A stretch of 64,000 bases of DNA from Candidatus Effluviviaceae Genus I sp. (GCA_016867725.1 VGIX01000006.1:5857-69856); one strand, 5' to 3'. Shown: positions 1 to 8,998, counted from the stretch's first letter. The notes: generated by a model not told the origin, from the sequence alone. Made by a program: numbers and translations.

Positions 1-1
1 T

Positions 2-3000
2 GTCTTCATGCTCTTCATCGCGATCGCCATCTTCGGCGTGCTGAGCTTCGTCAGGCTCCCCGTCGACCTCATGCCCTCGTTCGAGTTCCCGATGGTGAGC
101 GTCATCACCTACTACCTCGGCGCCGGCTCCGAGGACATCGAGACGAACGTCACCGAGCCCATCGAGGACGCGCTCTCGACCCTCAGCGGCGTCGAGCACG
201 TGGACTCGGTCTCCCAGAACAACCTGTCGGTCGTGACCGTGCAGTTCGCGTTCGGCACCGACCTGTCGGAGGCGGCGAGCGACATCCGCGAGCAGCTCGA
301 CGCGCTCAGGCAGTTCCTCCCGAGCGACATCGAGCCGCCCGCGCTCATGAAGATGAGCTCGGCGAGCATCCCGATCCTCGTGATGGGCGCGACCGCCCGC
401 GAGAGCTACCCGGGGCTGCGCCACATCATGAAGACGCAGGTGGTCGACCCGCTCAAGTCCGTGCCGGGCGTGGCCGAGGTCATGTTCGTCGGCGGGCCCC
501 AGCGCGAGATCCAGGTGCGAGTCGATCCCAGGAAGCTCGAGGCCACGGGGATCTCGCTGGACCGGGTCCTCGGCGCCCTCAAGGCCGAGAACCTCGACAT
601 GCCGGCGGGCCAGGTCCGCATCGGCTGGTCCGACTACACCGTGCGCGTGCCCGGGCAGCTCACGTCGGCCGACGAGATCGCGCGCGTGGTGGTCGGGCAG
701 CACATGGGAAGGCTCATCCACCTCAGGGACATCGCGGAGATCGAGGATGCGTTCGCGGAGTCCTGGATGGAGGCGAGGGCGGACCGCGAGCCGGGCGTCG
801 TGTTCTTCGTGTCGAAGCAGGCGGGCACGAACTCCGTCGCCATCTCGAAGGCCGCCATGGCGAAGCTCGAGCAGATCAAGGACGATCTGCCGCCGGACGT
901 TCACATCTTCACGTTCTGGAACACCTCGGACTTCATCGAGCGGGCGATCCGGAACCTGAGCACGGCCGTGTACTACGGCGGTCTCTGCGTCATTCTCATC
1001 GTGCTCTTCTTCCTCAGGCGGCTCCGGGGAACGCTGGTCATCGCGCTCACGATCCCCGTGTCGGTCGTCACGGCGTTCTTCGCGATGTACGTCGCGGGGT
1101 ACACGATCAACCTCGTGACGCTCATGAGCCTCTCGATCGCCGTCGGCATGGTCGTCGACGCGGCGATCGTCGTCCTCGAGAACATCACGCGGCACGTCGA
1201 GGCGGGCGAGAAGGTGCGGGAGGCGTCCACATACGGCCCGTCGGAGATCGGCCTTGCGGTCACCGCGGCCGCTGCGACGACGATCGTCGTGTTCGTGCCG
1301 ATGCTCTTTGCCAGCGGGCTCACGGGAGTGCTGTTCAAACAGCTCGCCCTCATCATCATCGTGATGATCACGGCCTCGCTCTTCACGGCGCTCACGCTCA
1401 CGCCGGCGCTGACCTCCACCCTTCTCCGGCGCGAGTACGCGGCGCCGGCCCGCGGCGGGCGGCTCTCGTGGTTCTTCGACGCGGGGGAGCGCTTCCTCAG
1501 GGTCGTGGACGAGCGCTACGCGCGACTGCTCGCGGCCGCGCTCCGGCGCAGGAAGAGGACCGTGCTCGTCGCCGTCGGGATCTTCGTCGTCACGATGGCG
1601 CTCGCGGGGTTCGTGAAGACCGAGTTCTTCCCGACGCCGGACAGCGGCGAGATCGAGATGATCCTCGAGGTCACGCCGGGGACGCACCTCGAGCGGACGA
1701 TGGAGATCATCGGGGAGATCGAGGACCACATCGTGGCCGAGGTGCCCGAGAGGGAGTACCTCTACAGCTTCGCCGGCGAGATGGGCGGCTGGGCGGTCGT
1801 CCAGGGCGAGAAGGAGGGCACGCACGTCGGGCGGGTCGGCCTCAAGCTCGTGGACAGGGAGAGGCGCGAGAGGACGTCCGAGGAGGTCGGCGACCTCCTC
1901 CGGAAGAAGGCGAAGTCCATGCCGGACGTCGTCAAGGTGAACGTGCGCGCCGGAAGCTCGATCGGCCAGTTCTTCGGCATGGGCGTCGTTCCGATCTCCG
2001 TGCAGCTCAAGGGCCGCGACATGGACGAGCTGGAGAGGATCGGCGTTCTTGTCCGTGACGCGATCCGGAAGGTGCCGGGCACCGTGGACATCGAACTCGA
2101 CACGGGCGATCCGCGGCCGGAGTTCCACGTCATCGTCAACCGCGAGCGGGCGGCCGCGGTCGGCCTCAACACGTACCTCATCTCCTCGGCCCTCCAGACG
2201 CACATCTCGGGCACCGACGCGACGAGGCTTCGCGAGAGCGGAGAGGAGTGGGACGTCGTCGTGAGGGCGCCCCAAGGGCGCCGCGCGACGCTCGAGGACA
2301 TCCTGGCGCTTCCCATCCCCACGATGGCCGGCGGGGCGGTGCGGCTCTCGTCCGTGGCCGACGTGCAGCTCGGCGTCGCCCCCACGGAGATCCGTCACCG
2401 TGACCAGGAGCGGATCGTGAAGGTCGAGGGACGCCTCCTCGGGCGTCCGCTGGGTGAGGTGACGGGCGACATCCGGAAGGCGCTGGCCGACATCGAGGTG
2501 CCGCCGTCCGTGCGCGTGGACTTCGGCGGTGACGTCGAACAGCAGGGCCGCGCGTTCCGCGACCTCGCGCTGTTGCTCATGCTGTCCATCGTGCTCGTCT
2601 ACATGGTCATGGCGGCGCAGTTCGAGTCGCTCATCGATCCGTTCATCGTGATGTTCTCGGTGCCCTTCGCGTTCGTCGGGGTCATCTGGGCGTTTCTCAT
2701 CACGGGCACGACGCTCGCGCTCACGTCGTTCCTCGGCGTCATCATGCTCGTGGGCATCGTCGTCAACAATGCCATCGTGCTCGTTGACTACACGAACATC
2801 ACGAGGAGGCGGGGAACTCCGCTCGCGGAGGCCGTGCTGGCGGCCGGCCGTCGCCGCCTGCGCCCGGTCCTCATGACGACGTTCACGACGATCTTCGGCA
2901 TGATCCCGCTCGCCGTCATGCGCGCCACGGGGTCGGAGGTCTGGCGGCCGCTCGGCGTCGCGATGATCGGGGGGCTCCTGGTGGCGACGCTCGTGACGCT

Positions 3001-3070
3001 CGTGCTCGTGCCGACCGTCTACGCCGTCTTCGAGACCAGGTTCAGGCGCTTCGAGGAGAACACAGCATGA
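2..3070 (+). CDS. RND (HAE1/AcrB-type) efflux transporter, 5' end cut off by the window
   Basis: Inner-membrane proton-driven export pump of the resistance-nodulation-division superfamily, expected to work as a trimer with a membrane-fusion protein and an outer-membrane channel. The reading frame is open to the window edge and the visible protein begins inside the first transmembrane helix, so the true start lies upstream. About 1,022 residues are visible, with the family layout: TM1, a large periplasmic porter loop, a TM block near residues 320-475, a second loop, and a second TM block near residues 850-1010. The TM4 motif reads GMVVDAAIVVLEN and the TM10 motif GIVVNNAIVLVDY. AcrB has an Asp-Asp pair and a Lys at these places, so the proton relay differs from AcrB, as in many HAE1 pumps. 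The substrate cannot be read from sequence. The stop overlaps the next start by 4 bases. Confidence 0.95.
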   Translation, partial: VFMLFIAIAIFGVLSFVRLPVDLMPSFEFPMVSVITYYLGAGSEDIETNVTEPIEDALSTLSGVEHVDSVSQNNLSVVTVQFAFGTDLSEAASDIREQLDALRQFLPSDIEPPALMKMSSASIPILVMGATARESYPGLRHIMKTQVVDPLKSVPGVAEVMFVGGPQREIQVRVDPRKLEATGISLDRVLGALKAENLDMPAGQVRIGWSDYTVRVPGQLTSADEIARVVVGQHMGRLIHLRDIAEIEDAFAESWMEARADREPGVVFFVSKQAGTNSVAISKAAMAKLEQIKDDLPPDVHIFTFWNTSDFIERAIRNLSTAVYYGGLCVILIVLFFLRRLRGTLVIALTIPVSVVTAFFAMYVAGYTINLVTLMSLSIAVGMVVDAAIVVLENITRHVEAGEKVREASTYGPSEIGLAVTAAAATTIVVFVPMLFASGLTGVLFKQLALIIIVMITASLFTALTLTPALTSTLLRREYAAPARGGRLSWFFDAGERFLRVVDERYARLLAAALRRRKRTVLVAVGIFVVTMALAGFVKTEFFPTPDSGEIEMILEVTPGTHLERTMEIIGEIEDHIVAEVPEREYLYSFAGEMGGWAVVQGEKEGTHVGRVGLKLVDRERRERTSEEVGDLLRKKAKSMPDVVKVNVRAGSSIGQFFGMGVVPISVQLKGRDMDELERIGVLVRDAIRKVPGTVDIELDTGDPRPEFHVIVNRERAAAVGLNTYLISSALQTHISGTDATRLRESGEEWDVVVRAPQGRRATLEDILALPIPTMAGGAVRLSSVADVQLGVAPTEIRHRDQERIVKVEGRLLGRPLGEVTGDIRKALADIEVPPSVRVDFGGDVEQQGRAFRDLALLLMLSIVLVYMVMAAQFESLIDPFIVMFSVPFAFVGVIWAFLITGTTLALTSFLGVIMLVGIVVNNAIVLVDYTNITRRRGTPLAEAVLAAGRRRLRPVLMTTFTTIFGMIPLAVMRATGSEVWRPLGVAMIGGLLVATLVTLVLVPTVYAVFETRFRRFEENTA

Positions 3071-3372
3071 AGCTCATCCTGATGACGTACTACGTCGGGT
3101 TCCACGACGAGGTCATGGCCGCGCTCAGGGAGTGCGGAGTGCGCTGCTACACGCGGTGGCGGGAGGTGGAGGGGCGGTGCTCCTGCGGGGATGCGCGCGA
3201 CGGCACCCAGGTCTGGCCCGGGATGAACTCGGCGCTCATGGTCGTCGTGGACGCGGACCACGCGCGGCGGGTCCTCGACGCGATCGCGCGGTTCAACGCG
3301 ACGATCAGAGAGGGCGGTGTGGACGCCTACGTCGTCGAGGTGACGGAGTCGGTGCTGGCAGGAAGCCCCTGA
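3067..3372 (+). CDS. small PII-like RND-transporter-associated protein
   Basis: A 101-residue soluble protein whose ATG overlaps the TGA of the RND pump (ATGA), so the two are probably translationally coupled. It has the short alternating beta-alpha pattern of PII/ferredoxin-like regulators, and a small cysteine pair (CSCGD, about residue 38) in the middle loop where PII proteins carry the T-loop. Proteins of this size directly after RND pumps are usually annotated as PII-family or PG0541-like transporter-associated proteins. A role sensing a ligand or metal for the pump is an inference. No catalytic motif is visible. The cysteines might bind a metal. Confidence 0.7.
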   Translation: MKLILMTYYVGFHDEVMAALRECGVRCYTRWREVEGRCSCGDARDGTQVWPGMNSALMVVVDADHARRVLDAIARFNATIREGGVDAYVVEVTESVLAGSP

Positions 3373-3391
3373 GGCGCGGCGCGCGGGCGGC

Positions 3392-4483
3392 TCAGCCGGG
3401 GTAGCTCTCGAAGAGCCTGCCCCACGGGCTCTCTCGCTTCCACCGCTCGACCACCGGCCTGCCCCTGAGCGGGTACCAGATCCGGTCGTGATAGGTCTCG
3501 CTCGCGAAGATGAAGATCTTCACGATGGGGGTCTGGAAGAGAAGCTTCTGGAAGACCCTGAGCGGCGAACGCCACAGGAGCATTCCCGTCCCCGTCCCGA
3601 GGTTGACGCCGACCTTGAATCCCCAGCGCTCGGCGGCGGCCTCCTCGTCGCCCACGATCTCGATCTTCCTCGGATCGCCCTGCCCCAGGCCCGCCTCGGT
3701 GGCCCGCGCGATGTAGCGGACGGCCATCGGGTCGAAGCCCATCATCGCCGCGGCGACCGCGTCGATGGCGACCGGGTCCGCCGACGCGAGGATGACGTCC
3801 TTCCGGTGCGGCACGAGCGTGCGCGGCCCCGGGCCGCTTCCCGCCGTCGTCCCGTCCATCGTCGCGAAGATGCCGGAGTGGATCTCGCGCTGGATCGCGA
3901 GCAGGTCCACGAGCGTGTCGTGGATCCACGTGTGGGTCATGTGCCGGTTCACGCACAGGAGTCCTCCGAACGCGTTCTTCATCGCGCCCGTCGTGACCGT
4001 GTAGCTGTGCGTCTTCACGGTCGGCAGGTGCACGATGTTCTTGCCGAAGAAGAAGTCGGGGATGTTGATCCCGTCGGGGTAGACGCGGTCGAGCGCGAGC
4101 ATCCTCGCCTTGGGTCGGTAGGGCACCCAGCTCATGTCGGCGGGCTCGAAGTTGTACTTCACGGGGACCCCGTGCTTGGCGAGCACGGGTCCGAGCTTGT
4201 TGTAGCGGTCGCCGAGGTCCGCGATGGTGACGACCGTCTTGTTGTGCACGTCCACGAGGTCGGAGAGGCCGGCGTCCCTGAGACCGAGGATGGTCCCCTC
4301 GAGCTGCCACGGCGTCGTGTTGGACGACGGGTACATGAGGTGCCAGCTGATGTTGTCCTTGAGAATGCTCGTCGCGGAGGCGTCGAGCGCGTCCCGCGCG
4401 CCGGCGAGATCGCACAGCCTCCTGTAGTCCTCGAGCACCGACTCCGGACGCGTCCGGAGGACCGCAACGCGCGAGCCTGCCAC
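3392..4483 (-). CDS. DUF362 domain-containing protein
   Basis: A 363-residue soluble protein of the DUF362 family, whose biochemical role is not firmly established. Family hallmarks seen here are the IVHLPTVKTHS stretch near residue 150, the GAMKNAFGG loop that follows, and the late ASADPVAIDAVAAAMMGFDP segment near residue 250. Unlike many DUF362 proteins it has no C-terminal 4Fe-4S ferredoxin motif. It converges on the RND operon with only about 20 bases between stops, and its start lies about 60 bases from the 3' end of the tRNA-Leu gene on the same strand. A second, distinct DUF362 protein is encoded at 12732-14117. The ATG at 4483 was chosen because similarity begins at once; no strong ribosome binding site decides it. 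Confidence 0.8.
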   Translation of the reverse strand: MAGSRVAVLRTRPESVLEDYRRLCDLAGARDALDASATSILKDNISWHLMYPSSNTTPWQLEGTILGLRDAGLSDLVDVHNKTVVTIADLGDRYNKLGPVLAKHGVPVKYNFEPADMSWVPYRPKARMLALDRVYPDGINIPDFFFGKNIVHLPTVKTHSYTVTTGAMKNAFGGLLCVNRHMTHTWIHDTLVDLLAIQREIHSGIFATMDGTTAGSGPGPRTLVPHRKDVILASADPVAIDAVAAAMMGFDPMAVRYIARATEAGLGQGDPRKIEIVGDEEAAAERWGFKVGVNLGTGTGMLLWRSPLRVFQKLLFQTPIVKIFIFASETYHDRIWYPLRGRPVVERWKRESPWGRLFESYPG

Positions 4484-4543
4484 AGCGCCTCCTTGGCAAA
4501 GGGCGGCCTGCCGCCTGCCGGCAGCACGCCGCCCCGGGTCGCC

Positions 4544-4631
4544 TGGTGCCGAAGGGGGGACTCGAACCCCCGCAGGGTTTGCCCCTACTGCGCCCTGAAC
4601 GCAGCGCGTCTACCAATTCCGCCACTTCGGC
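4544..4631 (-). tRNA. tRNA-Leu (anticodon CAG)
   Basis: Read on the minus strand, this folds as a class II tRNA with a 7-bp GCCGAAG/CTTCGGC acceptor stem, a D-arm with GGTAGA, a CTGCG/CGCAG anticodon stem, and loop TTCAGGG giving anticodon CAG. A variable arm follows, then a T-arm containing TTCGAGT. The terminal CCA is encoded (complement of 4544-4546). The long variable arm and A discriminator fit leucine. Confidence 0.95.
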
Positions 4632-4646
4632 TGACTGCCGACGGTC

Positions 4647-4675
4647 AGTCTAGCGCGGATGCCGCGCCAAGTCAA
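4647..4675 (-). promoter_or_regulatory. sigma70-type promoter for tRNA-Leu
   Basis: On the minus strand TTGACT (-35, 4670-4675) is followed 17 bases later by TAGACT (-10, 4647-4652), ending 16 bases before the tRNA. It lies back to back with the smpB promoter. Confidence 0.7.
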
Positions 4676-4694
4676 CCCGCGAGGGGGACCGCAC

Positions 4695-4723
4695 TTGCGG
4701 CCCCGCGCGGCCTCTGCTAGGAT
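4695..4723 (+). promoter_or_regulatory. sigma70-type promoter for the smpB operon
   Basis: TTGCGG (4695-4700) and TAGGAT (4718-4723) are separated by 17 bases, and the smpB start lies about 100 bases downstream. It diverges from the tRNA-Leu promoter. Confidence 0.5.
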
Positions 4724-4822
4724 TCGTTCCTGGCGGGCGCGGCGTGACGGACGGGCGTCAGACGGCGCGCGCTGGCGTCAGGCGGGGGCACCGGGCCGGT
4801 CCGGAGCCCGGGGGGCGGGGCC

Positions 4823-5293
4823 GTGGGCGACGAGGCGAAGACCGTCGCGCGCAACAAGCGCGCCCGGCACGACTACCACGTCGTTGATGCCATCGAGGCC
4901 GGCATCGTCCTCAAGGGCACCGAGGTGAAGTCGGTCCGCCTGGGGAAGATCCAGCTCGTGGACGGCTACGCCAGGATCGAGAACGGCGAGATCTTCCTCC
5001 ACGGCGCGCACATCAGCCCCTACGAGTACGGCAACCGCTTCAACGTCGATCCCGTCAGGCGCCGGAAGCTCCTTCTCCACAGGTCCGAGATCCGGCGGCT
5101 CCATCGGCAGGTCATGGAGAAGGGGATGACGCTCGTGCCGCTCTCGGCGCACATCAGGAACGGCGTCGTGAAGATCGAGATCGGCGTGTGCAGAGGCAAG
5201 AAGGCGTTCGACAAGCGCGAGACGCTGGCGAAGCGCGACGCGGAGCGCGAGATGGCGCGCGCGCTGCGCCGGCGCGGGAGGGGTGAGGAGTGA
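4823..5293 (+). CDS. smpB: SsrA-binding protein SmpB
   Basis: Partner of tmRNA in trans-translation. It binds the tRNA-like domain of SsrA and takes the place of the anticodon arm in the ribosomal A site. The 156-residue length is normal for the family. Visible signatures are RARHDYHVVDAIEAGIVLKGTEVKS near residues 13-37, HISPYEYGN near 65, the KIEIGVCRGKKAFDKRE block near 113-130, and the basic C-terminal tail that enters the mRNA channel. The start is GTG; an in-frame ATG is absent nearby. It is the first gene of a five-gene operon in which each following start overlaps the preceding stop. Its RNA partner ssrA lies about 12 kb away at 16954-17311. Confidence 0.97.
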   Translation: MGDEAKTVARNKRARHDYHVVDAIEAGIVLKGTEVKSVRLGKIQLVDGYARIENGEIFLHGAHISPYEYGNRFNVDPVRRRKLLLHRSEIRRLHRQVMEKGMTLVPLSAHIRNGVVKIEIGVCRGKKAFDKRETLAKRDAEREMARALRRRGRGEE

Positions 5294-6753
5294 CGCGCTC
5301 GTCCGCCTTCGCCCCGCTCGCGCTCGCGGCGCTCGCCGTCCTCGGCTCTCTCTCGCCCGCGAGCGGAGGCGCCTTCCGGATGGTGTTCCGCGCCGAGGGT
5401 CGCGCCGAGACCGTGGAGACCGTCGAGCGGGATGGTGTCACGTACTTCAGCGTGGCCGACCTGGCGCGCGCCTCGGGAGCCGTGAGGCACTGGAACCCGC
5501 AGAACGGCAAGCTCACGCTCTCCGTCAACGGCCGCAGGATCTCCGCCTCGGCGGACAACCGGTTCGTTCGATGCGACGACAGCGTACGCAACCTGCGCCT
5601 CCCGCTCCTGCGGGGGCGCGGCGACCTGTGGGCGCCGCCGGCCTACCTGACGGACGCGCTCGCGTGGGCGCTCGACTCCGACGTGACCTGGGACGCCGAG
5701 GCGGCCCTCGTGAGCGTGATGACCCGCCGCGTCGTCGTGACCTCGGCCGCGATCGAGGAGAGCGGCGACGGCGCGACGCTCGCGATCGGTCTGTCCGGCC
5801 AGGCGGAGTTCTCGACGGACCTCAGCGAGGGCGTGCTCGAGGTCCTCATCCGCGCGGCGGGCGTGTCCGACAGCCTCGCGCTGCCGCACGGCTCCGGGCT
5901 CGTCCGCGGCGTCGCGGTGCAGCGCCTGCGGGCGGGCGTGCTCGTGACCGCGGCGCTCTCGGGCGATGCCGGCGTCCACTCGACGGTGCTGCGCGCCGAC
6001 CCGACGCGGCTCGAGGTGTCGGTCGTTAGAGGAGCGCGGGGGGCGGCGGAGAGCCCCGCGCGCGAGCCGCGCGCCGCAACGGACGTCAGGCGGCACGGCC
6101 TCGACGAGGTCATCGACACGGTCATCATCGATCCCGGGCACGGCGGGAGCGACCTCGGCGCGTGGATCACGGCGGGGTACTTCGAGAAGGACCTGAGCCT
6201 CGCGTTCGCGCGGCAGCTCAGGCCCGCGCTCGAGCGCGAGGGCTTCCACGTGCTCATGACGCGGGACCAGGACGACACGGTGCCCCTCAAGCAGCGGGCG
6301 GAGACGGCGAACCTCGCCGAGGCCGACATCCTCCTGAGCGTTCACTGCGGGGCGTCGTTCTCGACCGGCGCCGCGGGGCCGCTCATCTCGAGCTGCGGGC
6401 GCGCGCGGCGCGCGACGACCCTGGCCCACTGGAGCACCACCGGGCGCTCCGGGCGGGGAGGAGCGGCGCGATGGGACCGCGTCCAGGACCGGTACGCGGC
6501 GGCGAGCGGCGACCTCGTGGCCGCGATCCGGAGACGCGTGGCGCTCCGGGCCGCGCGGCCGGCGACGCAGACGGGCGACTTCGCGACGCTCTCGGGGTGC
6601 TCGATGCCTGCGGTCATGGTGGAGATCGGCTTCGTGACGAACGCCGCGGACGCGCGTCTCCTCGCCGACGTAAGCTGGCGGGAAGGGCTCGCGAGCGCCG
6701 TCGCGGCCGGCGTGAGCGATTTCAGGGCCGACGTGACGCGGGAGGGCTTGTGA
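5290..6753 (+). CDS. N-acetylmuramoyl-L-alanine amidase (Amidase_3) with N-terminal copper-amine-oxidase-like and AMIN-like regions
   Basis: Zinc-dependent peptidoglycan hydrolase that cleaves the amide bond between N-acetylmuramic acid and L-alanine, exported by an N-terminal signal peptide (hydrophobic residues about 5-28). Residues about 30-135 resemble a copper-amine-oxidase N-terminal/stalk-like fold, 140-250 an AMIN-like beta domain, and 275-485 the Amidase_3 catalytic domain. Zinc and catalytic residues are recognisable: His in IIDPGHGG, Glu in YFEKDLSL, His in LLSVHCGAS, and Glu in VMVEIGFVTNA. The segment after SVHCGAS (about residues 358-415) is arginine- and glycine-rich and diverges from typical family members, so it may be a low-complexity insertion. 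The GTG start overlaps the smpB stop (GTGA), and the stop overlaps the GerMN gene in the same way. Confidence 0.85.
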   Translation: MTRSSAFAPLALAALAVLGSLSPASGGAFRMVFRAEGRAETVETVERDGVTYFSVADLARASGAVRHWNPQNGKLTLSVNGRRISASADNRFVRCDDSVRNLRLPLLRGRGDLWAPPAYLTDALAWALDSDVTWDAEAALVSVMTRRVVVTSAAIEESGDGATLAIGLSGQAEFSTDLSEGVLEVLIRAAGVSDSLALPHGSGLVRGVAVQRLRAGVLVTAALSGDAGVHSTVLRADPTRLEVSVVRGARGAAESPAREPRAATDVRRHGLDEVIDTVIIDPGHGGSDLGAWITAGYFEKDLSLAFARQLRPALEREGFHVLMTRDQDDTVPLKQRAETANLAEADILLSVHCGASFSTGAAGPLISSCGRARRATTLAHWSTTGRSGRGGAARWDRVQDRYAAASGDLVAAIRRRVALRAARPATQTGDFATLSGCSMPAVMVEIGFVTNAADARLLADVSWREGLASAVAAGVSDFRADVTREGL

Positions 6754-7304
6754 ACGTGCGACCTGTTCATGTGGTCATCGCGGTTCTCGTGCTGGTGCTT
6801 GCCGTCGCGATCGTTGTTCTTCGCGACCGCGAAGCGCCGCAGGAGATCCGACCCGGCGGCACGGTGCAGGAAGACCTGGGGCCGGGCGTGCAGGCGGTCG
6901 TCCTCGCGTTTGCGGACCGCGAGGGCATCGCCATGACGGAGGAGCGCAGGGAGATCGCGGTGCCCGAGGACGCGGCCGCCCGCGCGCAGCGCATTCTCGA
7001 GGAGCTCGTCCGCGGACCGCGCGGCGGCGACAGCGCGAGGACGCTCCCGGAGGGGACGAAGGTGCTGTCGGTCATCCTCGACGAGTCGGGGTGCGCGTTC
7101 GTGGACTTCTCGCGGGAGCTGGTCGCGAACCACCCGGGCGGCTCGACCGGCGAGCTTATGACGATCCGGTCGATCGTGAGGACGCTCGCGTCGAACTTCC
7201 CCGAGGTGGTGTCCGTGCGCGTTCTCGTCGAGGGCAGGGAGATCGAGACGATCGCCGGGCACATCGACGCGTCAGCGCCGTTCCCCGTCGACCAGTACCG
7301 CTGA
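6750..7304 (+). CDS. GerMN-domain lipoprotein-like or membrane-anchored protein
   Basis: A 184-residue protein with one N-terminal hydrophobic segment (about residues 5-25, a run of Val, Ala, Ile and Leu) and an extracytoplasmic GerMN domain. The domain is recognised by its pattern of a repeated beta strand: AQRILEELVRGPRG near residue 75, VLSVILDESGCAFVDFSREL near 105-124, and MTIRSIVRTLASNFPEVVSVRVLVEG near 138-163. GerMN domains occur in spore-germination proteins and in many non-sporulating bacteria near wall enzymes. The GTG start overlaps the amidase stop (GTGA), and the neighbouring amidase and murI genes suggest an envelope role. The exact function is unknown. Confidence 0.8.
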   Translation: MNVRPVHVVIAVLVLVLAVAIVVLRDREAPQEIRPGGTVQEDLGPGVQAVVLAFADREGIAMTEERREIAVPEDAAARAQRILEELVRGPRGGDSARTLPEGTKVLSVILDESGCAFVDFSRELVANHPGGSTGELMTIRSIVRTLASNFPEVVSVRVLVEGREIETIAGHIDASAPFPVDQYR

Positions 7305-8194
7305 TGGCGGCCTTCGAATCGGAGGCGATGGTGCCCAGCGCCGCAGGACGGCCGATCGGCGTCTTCGACTCGGGCATCGGCGGGCTCACGGTCGCCGCGG
7401 AGATCATGCGCCAGCTGCCGGCCGAGGCCATCGTGTACTTCGGTGACACCGCGCGGCTTCCGTACGGCCCGAAGTCCGCGGAGACCGTCACGCAGTTCGC
7501 CGTCCAGAACACGGACTTCCTGTTGCGTCAGGGCGTCAAGATGATCGTCGTGGCGTGCAACACCGCGTCGGCCGTGGCGCTCGACGCGCTCGTCGCGCGC
7601 CACGACGTCCCGATCGTCGGCGTGATCCAGCCGGGGGCGCTGGCCGCCGTCTCGGCGACCCGCGTCGGGAGAATCGGCGTCATCGGGACGGAAGGCACCA
7701 TCGCAAGCCGCGCCTACGAGCGAGAGATCCACAGGCTGGATCGCGAGGTCGCCGTCGTCGGGAAGAGCTGCCCGCTGTTCGTCCCGCTCGCCGAGGAAGG
7801 GTGGACGGACCGCGAGGTCACCCTCGTCATCGCGCACGAGTACCTCACGCCGCTCAGGGACGCCGGCGTGGACACGGTCGTGCTCGGCTGCACGCACTAC
7901 CCGATCCTCAAGGCGACCATCTCGAAGGTGCTCGGCCCCGGCATCACCCTGATCGACTCGGCCGAGGAGACCGCGCGCGAGGTCGGCGAGCGGCTCGCGG
8001 CACGCGGCGCGGCGCGGGCGGCCGGACATCCGCCCGAGCACTCGTTCTTCGTGAGCGACGTGCCCCATCGCTTCACCGAGCAGGCCGAGCGCTTCCTTCG
8101 AGCGCGGCTTCCCGGCGTCTCGGTCGTCACGCTCGAGCAGCTGACGGGCGGCTGCGGTGACGGGCGCGCGCGTCCCGGGGGCGTCGCGCCGTGA
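7304..8194 (+). CDS. murI: glutamate racemase
   Basis: Cofactor-independent enzyme converting L-glutamate to D-glutamate for peptidoglycan. The 296-residue length is normal. Both catalytic cysteines are present, in VVACNTASAVALD (about residue 86) and VVLGCTHYPILK (about residue 198), with the substrate-binding loop GVFDSGIGGLTV near residue 19 and YFGDTARLPYG near 45. The first ATG overlaps the preceding stop by one base. A second in-frame ATG eight codons on (7328) would also encode a complete enzyme, so the exact start is uncertain. The gene sits between the wall-related amidase/GerMN genes and rdgB. Confidence 0.96.
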   Translation: MAAFESEAMVPSAAGRPIGVFDSGIGGLTVAAEIMRQLPAEAIVYFGDTARLPYGPKSAETVTQFAVQNTDFLLRQGVKMIVVACNTASAVALDALVARHDVPIVGVIQPGALAAVSATRVGRIGVIGTEGTIASRAYEREIHRLDREVAVVGKSCPLFVPLAEEGWTDREVTLVIAHEYLTPLRDAGVDTVVLGCTHYPILKATISKVLGPGITLIDSAEETAREVGERLAARGAARAAGHPPEHSFFVSDVPHRFTEQAERFLRARLPGVSVVTLEQLTGGCGDGRARPGGVAP

Positions 8195-8820
8195 CGCTCC
8201 CTGCCGACGGGACAGCGGCAGCGCCGGTCCTCGTCCTCGCCACGCGCAATCCCCACAAGGTCGCCGAGATGTCAGCCCTTCTGCTGGGGCTCCCGGTGCG
8301 CATCATGTCGTGCCTGGACCTCGCGGGCGTCCCCGACGTCGTTGAGGACGCGGCGACCCTCGAGGGGAACGCCGTCAAGAAGGCCCTCGCCGTGCGGGAC
8401 GCGACGGGGATGGCCGCGCTCGCGGACGACACGGGGCTTGAGGTGGAGTTCCTCGGCGGCGCGCCCGGCGTGAGGTCGGCCAGATACGCGGGGGACGACG
8501 CGAACTACGACGAGAACAACAGGAAGCTGCTCGCCGCGCTCACCGGCGTGCCCGCGGCGCGGAGACGCGCGGCCTTTCGCTGCGTGGTCGCGCTCGCCTC
8601 TCCCGGGCGTCCGGTGCGCGTCGTCGAGGGGCGAACCGAGGGGACGATCCTCGAGCGACCGCGAGGGACGGGCGGCTTCGGGTACGACGCTCTCTTTCTC
8701 CCGGACGGCCACGAGCGAACCTACGCGGAGATGGCCGCGCACGAGAAGAACCTCGTGAGTCACCGGGGGCGCGCGCTCATGGCGGCGCGCGCGGCCATCG
8801 AGGAGCTGCTCGCCGAGTGA
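8191..8820 (+). CDS. rdgB: XTP/dITP diphosphatase (RdgB/HAM1)
   Basis: House-cleaning nucleotide pyrophosphatase that hydrolyses non-canonical purine triphosphates (dITP, XTP, ITP) to monophosphates, keeping them out of DNA and RNA. The 209-residue protein shows the family motifs: LATRNPHKVAEM near residue 13, DDTGLEVEFLGGAPGVRSARYAG near 77-99, TGGFGYDALFLPDG near 158, and SHRGRAL near 190. The GTG start overlaps the murI stop (GTGA). This murI-rdgB order is common in bacteria. It closes the operon that starts at smpB. Confidence 0.95.
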   Translation: MTLPADGTAAAPVLVLATRNPHKVAEMSALLLGLPVRIMSCLDLAGVPDVVEDAATLEGNAVKKALAVRDATGMAALADDTGLEVEFLGGAPGVRSARYAGDDANYDENNRKLLAALTGVPAARRRAAFRCVVALASPGRPVRVVEGRTEGTILERPRGTGGFGYDALFLPDGHERTYAEMAAHEKNLVSHRGRALMAARAAIEELLAE

Positions 8821-8871
8821 CTGCCACCGCGCGTTGATGGTCGTCGGCGCGTGTCGGGGGCGGGTCGGCGT

Positions 8872-8926
8872 GTGACTGCGCCCGCGAGTTCGGCGTCCTC
8901 GCTGCAGGTCTGAGCGGGGCAGTCAC
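8872..8926 (+). terminator. nested inverted repeat after rdgB, possible terminator
   Basis: GTGACTGC (8872-8879) is complementary to GCAGTCAC (8919-8926), enclosing a smaller stem GCGAG/CTCGC. No T-run follows, so termination is uncertain. Confidence 0.3.
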
Positions 8927-8962
8927 GCGCCGCCCCGCCCCTCATAACACGCATTCAAGCAA

Positions 8963-8979
8963 TCAGTTACGACAACTGA
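8963..8979. repeat. short inverted repeat, operator-like
   Basis: TCAGTT-acgac-AACTGA forms a perfect 6-bp inverted repeat ending 19 bases before the -35 element at 8999. Its position suits a regulator site for the next promoter, but the function is unknown. Confidence 0.35.
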
Positions 8980-8998
8980 CCGTCCCCGGTCGACCGGC

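Noticed and set aside
1140-1200. Loss of the second TM4 aspartate in the RND pump as sign of inactivation
   Set aside because: Many functional HAE1 pumps have VDNA or similar here, together with NNA in TM10; this is a subfamily trait.
3327-4625. Minus-strand ORF of 432 codons overlapping tRNA-Leu
   Set aside because: It is a shifted frame of the DUF362 gene, and its N-terminal part is a translation of the tRNA.
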